DNA from: Polychytrium aggregatum
Taxonomy: Eukaryota > Chytridiomycota > Chytridiomycetes > Polychytriales
Direction of reading: 5' to 3'
Length of the DNA: 64,000 nucleotides
Assembly: GCF_025602895.1 (NCBI RefSeq)
Contig: NW_026516298.1
Span: 119,958 to 183,957 of the forward strand
Shown: positions 11,163-22,594 of the stretch, piece by piece
How positions within the stretch are numbered: the stretch's first letter is position 1
Layout: the number at the start of each line of letters is the position of its first letter
Position numbers and translations under genes: made by a program
The notes under the pieces: generated by a model
Told to the model about the DNA's origin: nothing
What the model saw: the letters and a program-made list of their open reading frames with translations, nothing else
Database searches by the model: none

Positions 11163-12771
11163 TCAGAGCTCCATAAACTTGCAGATCGGTAGGTTGTAAG
11201 TGTTGAGGCTCCAGTACGGCCGCTTGGTGCCCTGCCAGACTTCATCGCCGAGAGCTTCGAGATCCAATTGGACGTATTCAGTCTGGATGCACATGTCCTG
11301 CAGATCGAGATCTGCGATCTGGCAGTAGACGTCGTGGAAGAACCGGTCGGTGCCTCCGAGGCCGTTGAAGTACGAGTAGATGCCGTCCTGTCGAAGGATG
11401 TTGGGCAGGACTTCGTGGAACTCTGAACACAGATGCCACGGTCAGTCCGATTCGGCGAGCAGGCCAGCGTTCTGTGCGGCGCCGACCATGCAAATCCTGC
11501 TATCCCGGCGGCCATACCGCCACTTTGGACACCACTTACCTTTCAGGTCGGCATAATACTCGCCAAAGGTATCTGGAACCAGGATCCATGGACATAAAGT
11601 TGAGCCGGAGGAGCCAGAGATGATCGGATACTGGAGTTCCGGCCAGCTGCTCGTCTGGTCAAGCCAGGTATGAGCACTCACCAAAGAAGATACCGTCGTA
11701 GGTCTCGAGTTGAGGAACGACATCTTGCCACCGACCAAACAGGATCTTGACTCCGGGGATCTTGTCCCAGCCTTCCTCGAGCATGTGCTTGTACACGTCC
11801 GGGTGTGCTTCGATGATTGTGTGCGTCCGCGGCTTCAGCTTCTGCAGCTCCTTGTCGACCAGTCCAAGGCCAAAGCCAACTGCCAGTCGGTGGACGGATG
11901 CGAGTGGTGAGCGAGGGTGTATCAGCCGCATCGGTGCCGGTGCATTGCCACGCTACGTCGCTGGCTGTAGTTGGTGGCTGCAGACAATCTATCTGCTGGA
12001 CCTGGCCTCACACAGATGATAGAAGCCGAACCGCCTGCCAACGAGACATCTTCCGCTCTTGATCTCACCATTCAGCACGTCCAGGCCGGGTTTGGGAGCA
12101 ATCACTTTGGCGTGATGGATCATCAGCGGATGCTCCCATCCCATCATGACGGCATTTCTTTCGCTATCCAGGAGTCGGCCCTCGGAAAAGACAAGCGGGC
12201 TCGCCAGATACTCGGCATTCGAGACCTTGGTCTTCTTCTTGGGAGGCTCTGCGGCAGCATCAGGTCCCGGCTTGGTGTCCTGGCGAAGTGCTCTGTCCAC
12301 GCCGACTTGATCGGGTGCTTGTGCATTGTCATGCTCGGTCTCGTGGATCTCCTCGCCGCCATCTTTGAGATTGCCATCGGCATCATCATCTTCCTCGGCA
12401 CCATCGTCATCTTCATCGTCATGGTGGCGAGAAACAGCCTCAAGAAGCAGCTCGGATCGGATGCCTTCTTGTACGAGGGCATCGTACACATCCATGTGGC
12501 CGGCCTCAAGGGCGGCCTCGCCAGCGCTCTTGTGGGCGAAATCGACCGAATTCCACGGCACGCCGATGCGGATGAGGGCTTGGACGGCATCAAGGCTTCC
12601 AGAGCCGCAGGCATCGTGGAGAAGCGTTGCTCCGGTCTCGGGATCGACATAGTGGATGTCGGGCTTGGGGGTGGCCTGAAGCAGCACGGCGATCTGCTCG
12701 ACATTGCCGTCGCGGCAGGCCTGGACGAGCAGCAGCGTGTTTTCGTTTGTGGAGACAGGCTGGTCGCTCAT
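11163..12771 (-). CDS. RMT2: Protein arginine N5 (delta)-methyltransferase Rmt2
   Basis: Rmt2 methylates the delta nitrogen of arginine, classically in ribosomal protein Rpl12, using SAM. Four exons join in phase: 12069-12771, 11682-11879, 11540-11572 (33 bases) and 11163-11422 (397 aa, close to the yeast protein). The N-terminal ankyrin-like part reads GATLLHDACGSGSLDAVQAL; an acidic linker (EDDDGAEEDDDADG) and PPKKKTK follow. The methyltransferase core shows GWEHPLMIHHAK, the SAM motif VGFGLGLVD split by intron 1, and EAHPDVYKHM. The C-terminus ends YNLPICKFMEL. Met at 12771 is the natural start. It is transcribed divergently from a second methyltransferase gene 297 bases away. Confidence 0.94.
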
Positions 12772-13007
12772 GCTGTCGTCGCCGCAAACGGGTCGGGGTG
12801 TGGGTCCGGAACGGTTGTTGGGTCTGAGCAGATCAGCAGCAGGCGCACTGGCGCTCGGTCCAAACGCCAAACAAAAAAAGTGATTGCTGGCGCCTCTGTC
12901 GGCGGCGCGGCCGTGGCGCTGCCGTTTGCGGCCAGCCGTCACCGGAATGCGAGGATTTCTGGAGCGAGCGCCCTCAGACCAGACCAGACCCGGCCTTCCT
13001 CTCTGCA

Positions 13008-13066
13008 CCGCTTCGACCCATCGCTTCGACCCATCGCTTCAACCCATCGCTTCGACCCATCGCTCT
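13008..13066 (+). repeat. 13-bp tandem repeat in a divergent promoter
   Basis: The unit tcgcttcgaccca is repeated about 4.5 times with single-base differences and ends two bases before the Met codon of the downstream methyltransferase, so it lies in that gene's 5' leader. Confidence 0.85.
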
Positions 13067-13068
13067 CC

Positions 13069-14082
13069 ATGCCCAGCGCCCCAGCAGCCAGCTCCGAAAC
13101 TGCTCCGGCAGCTTCCAAAGCCGCCCCGCTCCGCGGCTTCTACGGCATCGACGACATCAGCGTGCCCTGGACGCTCCTCGCCGTCTCCATCGCTGTCATT
13201 TTCACCGCAGCAATGTGCCAGTGGATTACCCGGGTGATGTTTGCCGTTGCAGAAGAAAAAGCCAAGGCTCCGCTCTACCTGCGATCAACCTCCCAAATCC
13301 TGTACATCTTTGCGCTCTACAACCTCTACAAGGCTGCCCTCCATCTGTTCGGGTCATTGTCCACCAAAAAGACGCAGGCTCTCGAAATCGTCGATCGCCT
13401 CAAGGCGTCTGGCGTGCTTGTCAAGCCGGGCTGCCAGATCCTTGATGTCGGCACGGGACGGGGGCTGCTTGCCTGTGCTCTCGCGAGGGAATTTCAGCAG
13501 CTCGACCAAGAGCCAGGATCCGATCCAGCCTCGGAACTCGACGTGAATGTCAAGGGCAAGCGAAGGCAAGCCGGCGAGGCCCAGAGCACCGAGGCCCCGT
13601 CGATCCGCAGAGTGGTCGGCATCGACACCTGGGACACAAAGGATCTCTCGCATCAGGGCGGGGAGAAAGCCGTATTCCGCAACGCTCTCAAGGAAGGAAT
13701 CGCCGATCCAAGCCGCTTCATTTCGATCCTGACCCAGGATGGCCGCAACACCGATTTTGAATCGGGTCAGTTCGACGCCGTCGTTTCGTCGCTGACGGTC
13801 CACTGCTTCTCGGAAAAGTATGTTGGCCCCGGGTCAAGCCAAGGCGGGGCCAGCTCAGAATCTGCGGCTGAAGCCCGGCTGCAGCGAGATTATGGGCTCC
13901 AGGAAATGGTCCGAGTGGCCAGACCCGGCGGCACGATCATGGTGTGGGACATTGCCCACTGCGACGAATACGAGGAATATCTTGCCAACCACAAGGACAT
14001 CGACAGCTGCCAAAGCCAGGAGGCTGGCACGCTGTTTGGCACCACGGCGCATCTTATTATTGCCACCAAGAAAGCCAAGTGA
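13069..14082 (+). CDS. Membrane-anchored SAM-dependent methyltransferase
   Basis: An intronless gene of 337 aa. Residues about 30-55 (WTLLAVSIAVIFTAAMCQW) and 70-90 (SQILYIFALYNLYKAALHLF) are predicted membrane helices. A class I methyltransferase domain follows: motif I ILDVGTGRGLLACAL, post-I VVGIDTWD, and FDAVVSSLTVHCF in the motif IV region. ARPGGTIMVWDI fits motif VI. The fold is that of Methyltransf_11/25-type enzymes; the substrate cannot be told. The frame stays open far upstream, but that part overlaps RMT2 on the other strand, so I start at Met 13069, just before the first helix. It shares its promoter region with RMT2. Confidence 0.85.
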   Translation: MPSAPAASSETAPAASKAAPLRGFYGIDDISVPWTLLAVSIAVIFTAAMCQWITRVMFAVAEEKAKAPLYLRSTSQILYIFALYNLYKAALHLFGSLSTKKTQALEIVDRLKASGVLVKPGCQILDVGTGRGLLACALAREFQQLDQEPGSDPASELDVNVKGKRRQAGEAQSTEAPSIRRVVGIDTWDTKDLSHQGGEKAVFRNALKEGIADPSRFISILTQDGRNTDFESGQFDAVVSSLTVHCFSEKYVGPGSSQGGASSESAAEARLQRDYGLQEMVRVARPGGTIMVWDIAHCDEYEEYLANHKDIDSCQSQEAGTLFGTTAHLIIATKKAK

Positions 14083-14614
14083 GCCTTTCAGGCGAGCTCG
14101 GCCTCGTCGCCTCTGCCAGCCCCGCCACCTGATCCTATCTCAGCAGAGACAGCTCGGTGTGGCGGGCGGGTGATGCTCTCGATGACGGCTTGCGAGAGTG
14201 TGCAATCTGATGCAAGTTCAGGCGTTGACGCATCAGCAGGCAGCAGATTGCCACAGCAGCACAAGAGCATCCAAGCCAGGGCTGAACCTGGCGGGACACA
14301 TGGTACCCATTTCATTTTCGAAACGCTGTAATAGCAGGCTCCCACTCGGATCCAAGCCAATCTCGCACCGCAATACACCAGCACTATCACCCACGGGCCT
14401 GTTTGATTTGCCTTTACAGTACTCTAGTTTCTGTTTAGGAATAGAAAGGGGCCGGAGACAATCGTGTGCCAGCGGAGATGCCAAAGCGATGGGGGGGCTG
14501 TTCGCGCCCATAGGCGGCACGGCACCAAGGGGCAGCGAGGATCTGTCTGCCCGGATGGGAAGTGATGCTGCAGTGATCGACAGACACCCACAAAAAGCGA
14601 GCACCGCCGCAGGA
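14083..14614. other. Convergent intergenic region with a transposon-end-like remnant
   Basis: This separates the methyltransferase stop (plus) and the SAPS-gene stop (minus). At 14302-14330, ggtacccatttcattttcg followed by aaacgctgta is a diverged copy of the TIR-like motif at 5296-5332. No gene is apparent. Confidence 0.4.
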
Positions 14615-17600
14615 TCATTTGTGAATGCTGCTCTGGGCTTCGAATGAGGAAAAGTCGGCCCATCCAGTGCTAACGGGCGGCCGGGCCGGAGGCGGTGGAC
14701 TCGATACTTTGGCGCCGGATGCATCGGGCCCCGAATAAGTGATCGAAGGAGCGTTGCCACGGGCATCCTCAATAGGCCGCTCGATCCACTCCTGCAAACA
14801 GAGACCGCACGATATCGGTAAGTTTGCTCCACTGTCGTCTGTCTCGTCAGGGAGGGTTGTCCACCACGGACTCGTCTTGCAAGCGGCTGGTCCATCTGGC
14901 AGCAGAGCACGGCGGCTTTCGGCTGGCTGTCCCAGAAATGGGTCGTCAGACTCAAAACTCGTACCTCGCCACTGTCGCCGCCACTGACACTCGAGATCTT
15001 GGAGAGACGCGTGGCGTCTGGGTGCTCCTCGGTCGCGGGCTGTTCGTCTTCATCGTCATCGTCGTCGTCATCGTCGTCGTCGAATTCGCCAGAGTCTCCA
15101 CCTTCCTGGCGTGCTCCCGGGACTCGAGTTTCCACGGCCAAGTGTCCCTGAACATTCCACGAATGCGAGCCAGCAGTAGTGCTTTGCGTCAGTCGACTCG
15201 GCGTCAATGTGATTGCATGTTCATGGCTATTGCAAAGCGACAGGTACGGTGCTTACCGAGATCTGGAATGTTGGTGAGATTGCAGAGTTCTTGTTGTCCA
15301 GGTCGCTGTTATCATTGCAAGAAACGTGGGTGTCCATACGAATGTCAGCCCACTACACATGTTGGGCCGAGGCAATCAAGCAATGTGGCTCGGGGCCGTT
15401 GCAGTGACACAGCCACCCCCGCATCACTCGGCAGTGCCCAACACCCGACGCTTTGATCATACTCTATCCAGCCTTGCTCGTCTTCTTCGTCGTCTGAGCT
15501 TTCAGCCCCGAGCAGCCGGTCGGGCAAGTCGTTGACGATTTGCTGGCACAGGTAGCGCGCGAACTGGTCGGTTGTGGAGGAGCGGGATCGAATCGAGAGA
15601 AGGGGAGGGTGTCGGTTGATTCAGTTCGGAATAGTATCGATGTCGAGTTGTGGGCAAGTTGGTAGTTGGAGTCCGGTCGGTCGCATCGTATCGTATCGTA
15701 TCGTATCGTATCGTATCGTATCGTATCGTATCGTATCGTATCGTATCGTATCGTATCGTATCGTATCGTATCGTATCGTCCGCAGTTACAGTGAGAGTGG
15801 GGGGGGGGAGCCGTTTGCAGGAAGGGGTTGGAGGCAGAAGGGGAAGCAGGTCAAAAGTCAAATTAGTACTTTTATTCGTGCACACCGACACCCAGGCGGC
15901 CACGGAGAATTGACAATAAATAGGAAGGCGTGGCGAAGGAGAGAGGAGGAAAGGGGAGGAGAGGAAAGGAGGAGTAACCAGCAAAGACACTCTGGCATGG
16001 GAAGGAGCGCGGGTGAGAAAAGGAATGAATGCTCGTCCTGCTCTCCTACGCCTTCTGACAACCAAGTTGCTTTAATAAATATGACTACAAAGGAAGAGCC
16101 ATACGCCAATACATTCATATCGCTCGGTATGAAATACACAAGGCTTGCCGACAAGCACAAACGAAAGCCAGGAAGGAGGGAGGACAAGAGTGGCACCGCA
16201 AGTAACAGTGGGGTCCTCGTCATCGAACCGAATCCAGTGAATGGAGGGGGGGATGGGAGGGCCAAGCAACCACAGACATGCCAAAGCTCAGAGAAAACCA
16301 AATCATCATCATAGCACCAAGAGTGGAGGGACAACAACAACAAAGGAAGATGGATAGACGCCCATACGAAAACGGCAGATGAAAGGTGGCACGGGCGAGT
16401 CATGGAGCGCAACCAGGCGGCGGCTAGTCCCAGTTGCTGCCGGCCCATTCATCTTGCATCATCACCAGTTTCCTCACCTGGTCGTTCGAGGCCTCCCCTT
16501 CCCCACTATACCTATGGTCTCTATTCGCGACTCCATCAATATCATCATCTTCATCATCACTCAGCCCTGTGATGCCACTCATCGCGTAGCTTGGCGCGTT
16601 TCGGTTGATTATGACGCCGGTATCTGCGTCGTCGAAGGCTCCTGACATGGGCGGCATGGCCGACGGGTTGCTTGCAGGGCGGACGCCGCCAAGAGGCTGT
16701 CGGTCTCGCTCCTTGGTGTCCTTGAGAATGCCGTTCACATAGTCTTGCCAGTCGGATGAAGCAATGGTGTCTTGGTGGCAGAGGGAAAGCAAGGGCAGAG
16801 AGTCAGGCCAGTGATTGTCATCTTCACAAACGGCACACAAGCGCCGCCAGCGATAACTTGAACATAGAGACACCTGTTCCGGAATACACAGTCGAGGAAG
16901 GCAGAGGCACGACCAAACAGACCTTTGATATCATCCATGAGTTCAGGACCACACTTCTCCAACAGCTTGCTGACCTCGTCGGAAATGTAGGTCAAATGGC
17001 CCATGTAGCCAAGCCGGACGCCTTTAGGTTGCTCCCTATGATCGATGCAGGCAAATATGTGCGCGTGAGTGAGGACTGTGGCGATAACGGAGCATCCACT
17101 GACGAGGTCCACGGAACAGGCATCCGGACAGGCCACATTGCGAGTTGCAGACTTACTCTCCGGCGTCGTTTCGCCGTTGGGCCTCGGTGATCCTCTTGGT
17201 GAGGGCGCCGTCGCGCAGGATCTGGGCAGGAAATCGAAAGAAGGATCGTCAGTCACAGCATCAGTCGCTGGCCGCCAGGAAGGCGACGGATCAACCCGAG
17301 AGCAGAGCAATCCAAGCGCAATTCGACACCATGGATTACTGGACTCGATTCTCTGCGGAATCAAGAATGGGTGCACAGGCACAAGAACAGCACGTCGGGT
17401 GAGGCTGAGCCAAGTCCCACCAAGAGGGCACCACCCCAATACTCACCGAAACCACAGCCCTTCGCACGGTGGTCTGAACCCGCTCGATCTTGGCGTCGAA
17501 GGCAGGGTTTGGCACAAAGTCTGCGGGAGGAGCGTCCGTGCCCTGGATAATGGCGGCGCGCTGCGCAGAGAGCGAGCTCGTGAACGAGTATGTGTTGAAA

Positions 17601-20600
17601 ACCTTGGCGATCATATCGTACACAACCGAGTGCAAAAAGTTGTTCCATTCGTGCTGGAAAAACAGATTCTGTGTCCGACAGAGCCTCCTGTCAGCATCGG
17701 GCAACGCTGTTCTCGTCCGCCCACCTCCTCAAACGGCATCGCCACATCGAGACGTGTAAATGCGCCTCTCCCCCAACGTACCAGACAGGTCGGCAGAATG
17801 TTGAATGTAGAAAAGATTTCGGTGATGCGGATGAGCTCGTCCACGATGGTCTGGTCGCACACTTGCATTGGATCTACTCCGTTCACGAGACCCGCGGTCG
17901 GCGACAGCCCGGGATATCCGGCGGGGTTTAGCGAGCCGCTCTCGGTGAGACGCTCGAACAATGGGCTGGAGGTGTAGAGGTATTGCAGATGGAGTATCTC
18001 GGCAAACAGCTCGCAGGTTTTTAGGCGCTCGGGGCCAAGACGCTGCGCAGAGGCGCGGACGGTGGGAAGGCTCTGAAAACCACAGCGACCGGCATTGTCA
18101 GCGCAAAGCAGACGGGAGGCAGAAATAGCAAGGAGTCATGTCAAGTGCAAGTGTCGCCGGCGCTTGGTCAGGACAAACGGGCTCGAGCGATGAGAGTGCT
18201 TACACTCGTCCATTGGTGGTCGAGGAGCTTGGCAAAGTCGGTCAGGCGCTCTCTCAGCACCGAGAGCATGTCGCTGAGGTCGATGGCCAGCATCCGGATT
18301 CGCGCGGGCGAAGGCTCAGTCGTGCTAAGTTGCTGCTGGTTCTGTTGCTGGAGCTGCATTTGATGCTGCTGGTACTCGGCTTGCTCGATATCGCTGGAGC
18401 AAACGTGTTTGTCAGGACATGGGCGAGCCGAGGCAGGCTTGGATGGGACCAGTGTGATGGACATGTGCAACCATACCTGCAGTATCTCCGGATAAGCTCG
18501 ATAAAGATGTTGATGCCGTTGGTCAGCGAGCTGGATGTATTGGGGGCAGCCGTGTCGAGCATGTAGGTTACAAGGACCAGAACGATTTCCTTGCTGTAGA
18601 TCGTACGGCGAGATAACGAGAACGGAGAGTTAAAGTCTGTACCCGTGCAATGCAAACCGCTCGCCAATGGCAGACGGCGTGTAGAGGACATACCTTTTGA
18701 GCTCGTTTACGAGCGAGTTTCCAAGGAAATCGCTCTGGGGCATGGCGTCGCCTCCGCCGGTTGGGTCGGCAATGTTGCTCTGATAGCTCACAGCGATAAT
18801 ATCGAGCAGAGTTTGGGCGGCGGTGTTGTGCATCTAACGACCAGGAGGGCAGACGTGAGTGGGCGACCTGGCCGAGCATACGAGAATAGGGGTGGATTTT
18901 GTGCCGCAGTTGCACGGCCGAGTCATTACCTCGGGATCCAGGTTTGGGTCCAAGCGGCTGACCAAATGTGCAATAAGGCCTTGGGCATTGAGCCACTGAA
19001 TTGATTGCGTCGCAGATCGAAGATTGGTCAGAGACGAAGCCGCATACCCATTCCGATGTATCGGCGCAGCGGCCGAGGAGGCGAGCGAGCCAGGAAGCAA
19101 GTCGCGCATGTATACGATGAACCACAACGTAGATGAGGAGCAACAAAAGACCATGATCAAGCCATAGGTCAGGGTGGTCGATCTTTGGAGCAGCCTTCCA
19201 TTGGGGGGGGGAGCAAGACATCAGGATGGGCCCATTTCCGGTGAATGCGCTGTGGTTACCTCGACGATGCCGTTGCCTTCTGGGAGCTCGGCAGCGCTAA
19301 TCAGCTTGAGCAGCAGGTCGGCGATCGCTGACGAGCCAATGTGCCGGAGGATATTTGTTACAAAGTTTGGGACGCTCCGGACGAATTGGATAAACTGGTA
19401 GAGTTGGCAAGGTGCGACGGATGTGTAGGTGAGTGTGAGAGTTCACAGCCAAGGACACCCGGAAGGCGACGGGACGCGGGAGGCTGGTTTGAGGCGACAA
19501 AGGTCGAGATGTGAAGCAGTGCGATGCATCCTTGGAGACAGAAACGTCGTCTCGGCACGGAGAATCACCTCGGCGGTTTTCTTTTGCAGCAGCACGCCGT
19601 TGACCTTGCAAAAGTAGCTGGCCTGCAGAGGATTGATTCCCACGGGCCCCTCGAGTATGGACCAGAAGTGGTTTAGCAGGGAAATATTGGACATGATTCC
19701 TTCGCAGATCGAAAAGATTTCGCAGCTGACAATTTCGCTTGCTAGATATGGATATCTAGGGTTTGGACGAGGAGACTGCTGTTAATGGACAGGCTGGCCT
19801 GGGATCGATCGCAGATTCGCGACAGAACTGCACAGCGAGAAGATCAATAAGCTAGCAGTGGTAGGAGGAGGGGGAGCGCATGTGTGAATAATGACGGAAT
19901 GGCTCGGCGACAAGGATCTGGCTGCAGGACTCGTGGATCATGGTCCGGACGATTGGCATAGAAATCAACAGCTGACAGAGGCCAGCCAGAAGCTTCCAAT
20001 GCGCTCTGTCGGCCGACGCCAAAGAGTGAAGGCGGATGCATAGATGAACCAAGATAATCCAACGGGACGCGAAGCCAAGGGCTCAGGAGACAGGAGCAGC
20101 CGTGCCATCGCTAAATGACCCCGGTTGTCGCGCCCGAGGATCGATTCGAGGATCGATTCGAGGACCCAGAAGTAACCGCCGAGCGTGATACTGAGCGAGA
20201 GGGGAGGGGCATGCGAGCACGAGCCGACGGCGGAACGACGGATACTTGAATGCCTTTGTTTCGTCCAGATTGTTATCGACGATGTATCCGAGGAGCTTTG
20301 TGAGCGATTCGGGTTTGCAAAGGCTGGCGGGTGGGATAGGAAGAGGAGGATGGGGTGAGTTCCGCGGCAAAGGAATGGCTCAGAACCAAGGCCATCGTCC
20401 ACACCGGCAGGCAAAGCCAAAGGGATCCAAATGCCGGGTGTGATCGCTGAATGAAGACAGGGTGGGTCCCGGGACAGGTGGAGGGGGGAGGGTGAGGACG
20501 AGATCAAGCAGTGATGGGTGGAGAGCATCGAGCGGACAAGGGTCTGGGCCACACGAGAGGGGGGAAAGGGTGGCAGATGCGACCGATATCGGGATGCATG

Positions 20601-20972
20601 GCGAGCACATTATGCAGGAATGTGATGCCCATGCCTGGGTCCGGAGACGAGCCAAGAAGAGAAAATACACGTAACCCAGGAGCAGAGTGCAGGCAGCAGA
20701 CGCCCTTCTGTTCTGAGTCAACAGGCAGCCGAGCACCACGCGGCAATATCGGCATCGACAGCACCGGCGGGAGCAACAGCAACAGAAACAGCAGCAGCGC
20801 GAGATAGGACGATCGGCACGGCAACATACAAATCGATAAGCTTGGTGTTGTGTGCCTTGCATTCCTGCAGGAGCTCCTCCTCCTCCATCAGCTCATCGAG
20901 GGTGACGCCTTCCTTCTCGAGCAGGGTGTCGATCGCCGAGGCAGCGTTGTGGAATCCAAATCGCCAGAACAT
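14615..20972 (-). CDS. SAPS-domain protein (SIT4/PP6 phosphatase-associated regulatory subunit)
   Basis: SAPS proteins are regulatory subunits of Sit4/PP6-type phosphatases, linked to G1 progression and stress signalling. I resolve 17 exons, all phase-consistent: 20830-20972, 20246-20323, 19569-19755, 19260-19394, 18930-18995, 18694-18833, 18477-18593, 18204-18393, 17782-18072, 17447-17668, 17157-17221, 16923-17035, 16478-16770, 15463-15563, 15257-15305, 14965-15147 and 14615-14791 (849 aa). The start [18 protein letters not shown] is the SAPS signature, followed by [12 protein letters not shown], the SICEGIMSN region, [13 protein letters not shown] and [16 protein letters not shown]. An acidic tail (GEF then D10) ends [12 protein letters not shown] 914-base intron (15564-16477) contains a pentanucleotide array. 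If this intron is retained, translation stops at 16424. The donor after 16923 (GTCTGT) is the weakest boundary. Confidence 0.88.
15685..15779 (+). repeat. (ATCGT)19 pentanucleotide microsatellite
   Basis: A perfect 95-base array of the unit atcgt, lying inside the long intron of the SAPS-domain gene about 120 bases from its acceptor. Confidence 0.98.
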
Positions 20973-21466
20973 GTGGGGCGCGGCAGAATGGTGCGAGAGG
21001 CCAGGGGTCTTGGAGACGGAGAGACAGGGCCGTCGCAGGCGGGGAGAGCACGATCGGGCAGGGGTGCTTGCGTCCTGGGAAGGAGGACAGGGTGATGTGG
21101 ATGCCCAAGCGAGCGGGTGGCAGACGGCCGTCTGGCGGCCCCAGGAAGGCAAGGGAGCGGCGAGGGGCGAGAGCGGCGGCGAGACAGCGGCGAGCGAGAG
21201 GTTGGTGGGTGGACTATTAATTTCATTAGGCGGCCGGCTGTGCGATCTGGCGGGGTGGACAGCGCCGACGCCGCTGGCCGCACAGCACGACGACCGCAGA
21301 TCTGGCCGAACATTGGGGAGAGCAGCTGGATGTATATCTGATTGATTGCATATCTGATTGATTGCATATCTGATTGATTGCATATCTGATTGATTGCATA
21401 TCTGGGTGCATAGTTGGTCAAGCAGCAGCACGGGCATCGCCATCCGACTGAATAGCAGCGCAAGCC
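20973..21466. promoter_or_regulatory. Divergent promoter region SAPS gene / CGI121
   Basis: 494 bases between the two start codons. GC-rich near the SAPS gene, then AT-rich with a 16-bp minisatellite at 21335-21404. No gene is apparent. Confidence 0.45.
21335..21404 (+). repeat. 16-bp minisatellite tatctgattgattgca
   Basis: Four perfect copies and a partial fifth in tandem, 60-130 bases before the CGI121 start codon. Confidence 0.95.
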
Positions 21467-22594
21467 ATGGCCACCACCACCACCACCACGCTGCCGCTCC
21501 CAGGATTTCTGGTGCCTCCTCCCAGCGACCATCCGTATCCGTCTGTCGCTGTCCACCAGGACGCCAGCGTCGATCCATGCTCCATCCATGTGTCGCTCTT
21601 TGTCAAGGTCCAGAATCCCGCCCAGATCAAGAACACAATCATCAAGAGCCCTGACACGATTCCACAATGCTCGATGTTGGATGCTCGCAAGGTTCGGGCC
21701 GCCTCGATGAAGAGCCGAGAAAAGCCGGGGAAAGCCGGGGGAAAGCCGAGGAAATACGACCCTGCAGCTCATTCTCCATCTCCATCCCCCTCCCTCGGTT
21801 CCTCACAAACAATCGCGCAGGTTCTGGACCCGTCGCTGATCCAGCTTGCGGCGCAGAAGGCCATCCTCGCGCGAGTTCAGGGCAAGATGAAAACCAAATC
21901 GATCTATTCGGAACTGCTATTCAACTTTACGCCAGGAACGAGTGTATGTACAATGAGAAGGGAAGGTGGGAAGGAGGCCACGTGCGACTGCACATCAGAG
22001 GCGTATGTCGACATGCAGCAGCTTCACGGACGAATATGCAAGGCCGGCCAGGACCGGCGAGCCAGCGGACTCACCCGTAGCCGTCGCCTCTGCTCGGCGC
22101 TCCTGTTTCGGGACGCAGATTACCGAATCGCTCAAGTTCTTTGGAGTCTCGGACAAGACCAATGCCATATTTGTAGTTTTCATCGGAGAGCCATCGGCAG
22201 AGGTATGGCTGTGTGCATCCGGATCGGCGTCGCTCTCTTGTGGATTCGCCGGACGGCGAGCTGCCATAGAGAAGGCTTTGCTCCAAGTCTGAACAGCATG
22301 CTTGGCGGTCCTATTCTCGAAGGGATTGGCCAAGATCCAGTCGCTCGTGCAAGGAGAACTTGTGCCGCTGAGTCGCCACGCCGAACTGGTGGACCTGCAG
22401 GCGGTTGAGAAGGTAAAGTGCAGCCCGCGCACGATTGCTCCCCGAAAAGCAGGCCTGGATCTGCCAGGATGTGTGAACTGAGAGCCCCTGTATGCATTCG
22501 CTCATTCCGCCAGATCTACAAGCTCGGATCGAGCAATGCAGCAGAGCGACTATCGCTGGTCACAAGCTCGATGGCGCTGAAGGGATACCAGTGA
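21467..22594 (+). CDS. CGI121: EKC/KEOPS complex subunit Cgi121 (TPRKB homolog)
   Basis: Cgi121 binds the Bud32 kinase in KEOPS, the complex that makes the t6A37 modification of tRNA and influences telomeres. Five exons, all phase 0: 21467-21691, 21821-21943, 22119-22202, 22341-22412 and 22514-22594 (194 aa, family about 180). Conserved parts are [34 protein letters not shown] (the family hallmark, close to GKMKTR.L.SEI.FNLSP), [18 protein letters not shown] and the C-terminal IYKLGSS. The Met at 21467 is followed by a Thr run that may be specific to this species. The donor after exon 1 is GTTCGG, weaker than the others. Confidence 0.9.

Noticed and set aside
11971-13068. In-frame upstream extension of the methyltransferase gene (open frame back to 11971)
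   Set aside because: It overlaps the RMT2 exons on the other strand and its translation has no domain; the real start at 13069 directly precedes the first membrane helix.
15502-16314. Open frames through the ATCGT array
   Set aside because: They translate the microsatellite and lie inside the SAPS-gene intron.
16424-16477. Ending the SAPS gene at the stop codon 16424
   Set aside because: The exon has a good GTGAGG donor at 16477 and an in-phase continuation ([18 protein letters not shown] and a SAPS-like acidic tail), so the stop more likely lies in an intron; kept as a possible isoform.
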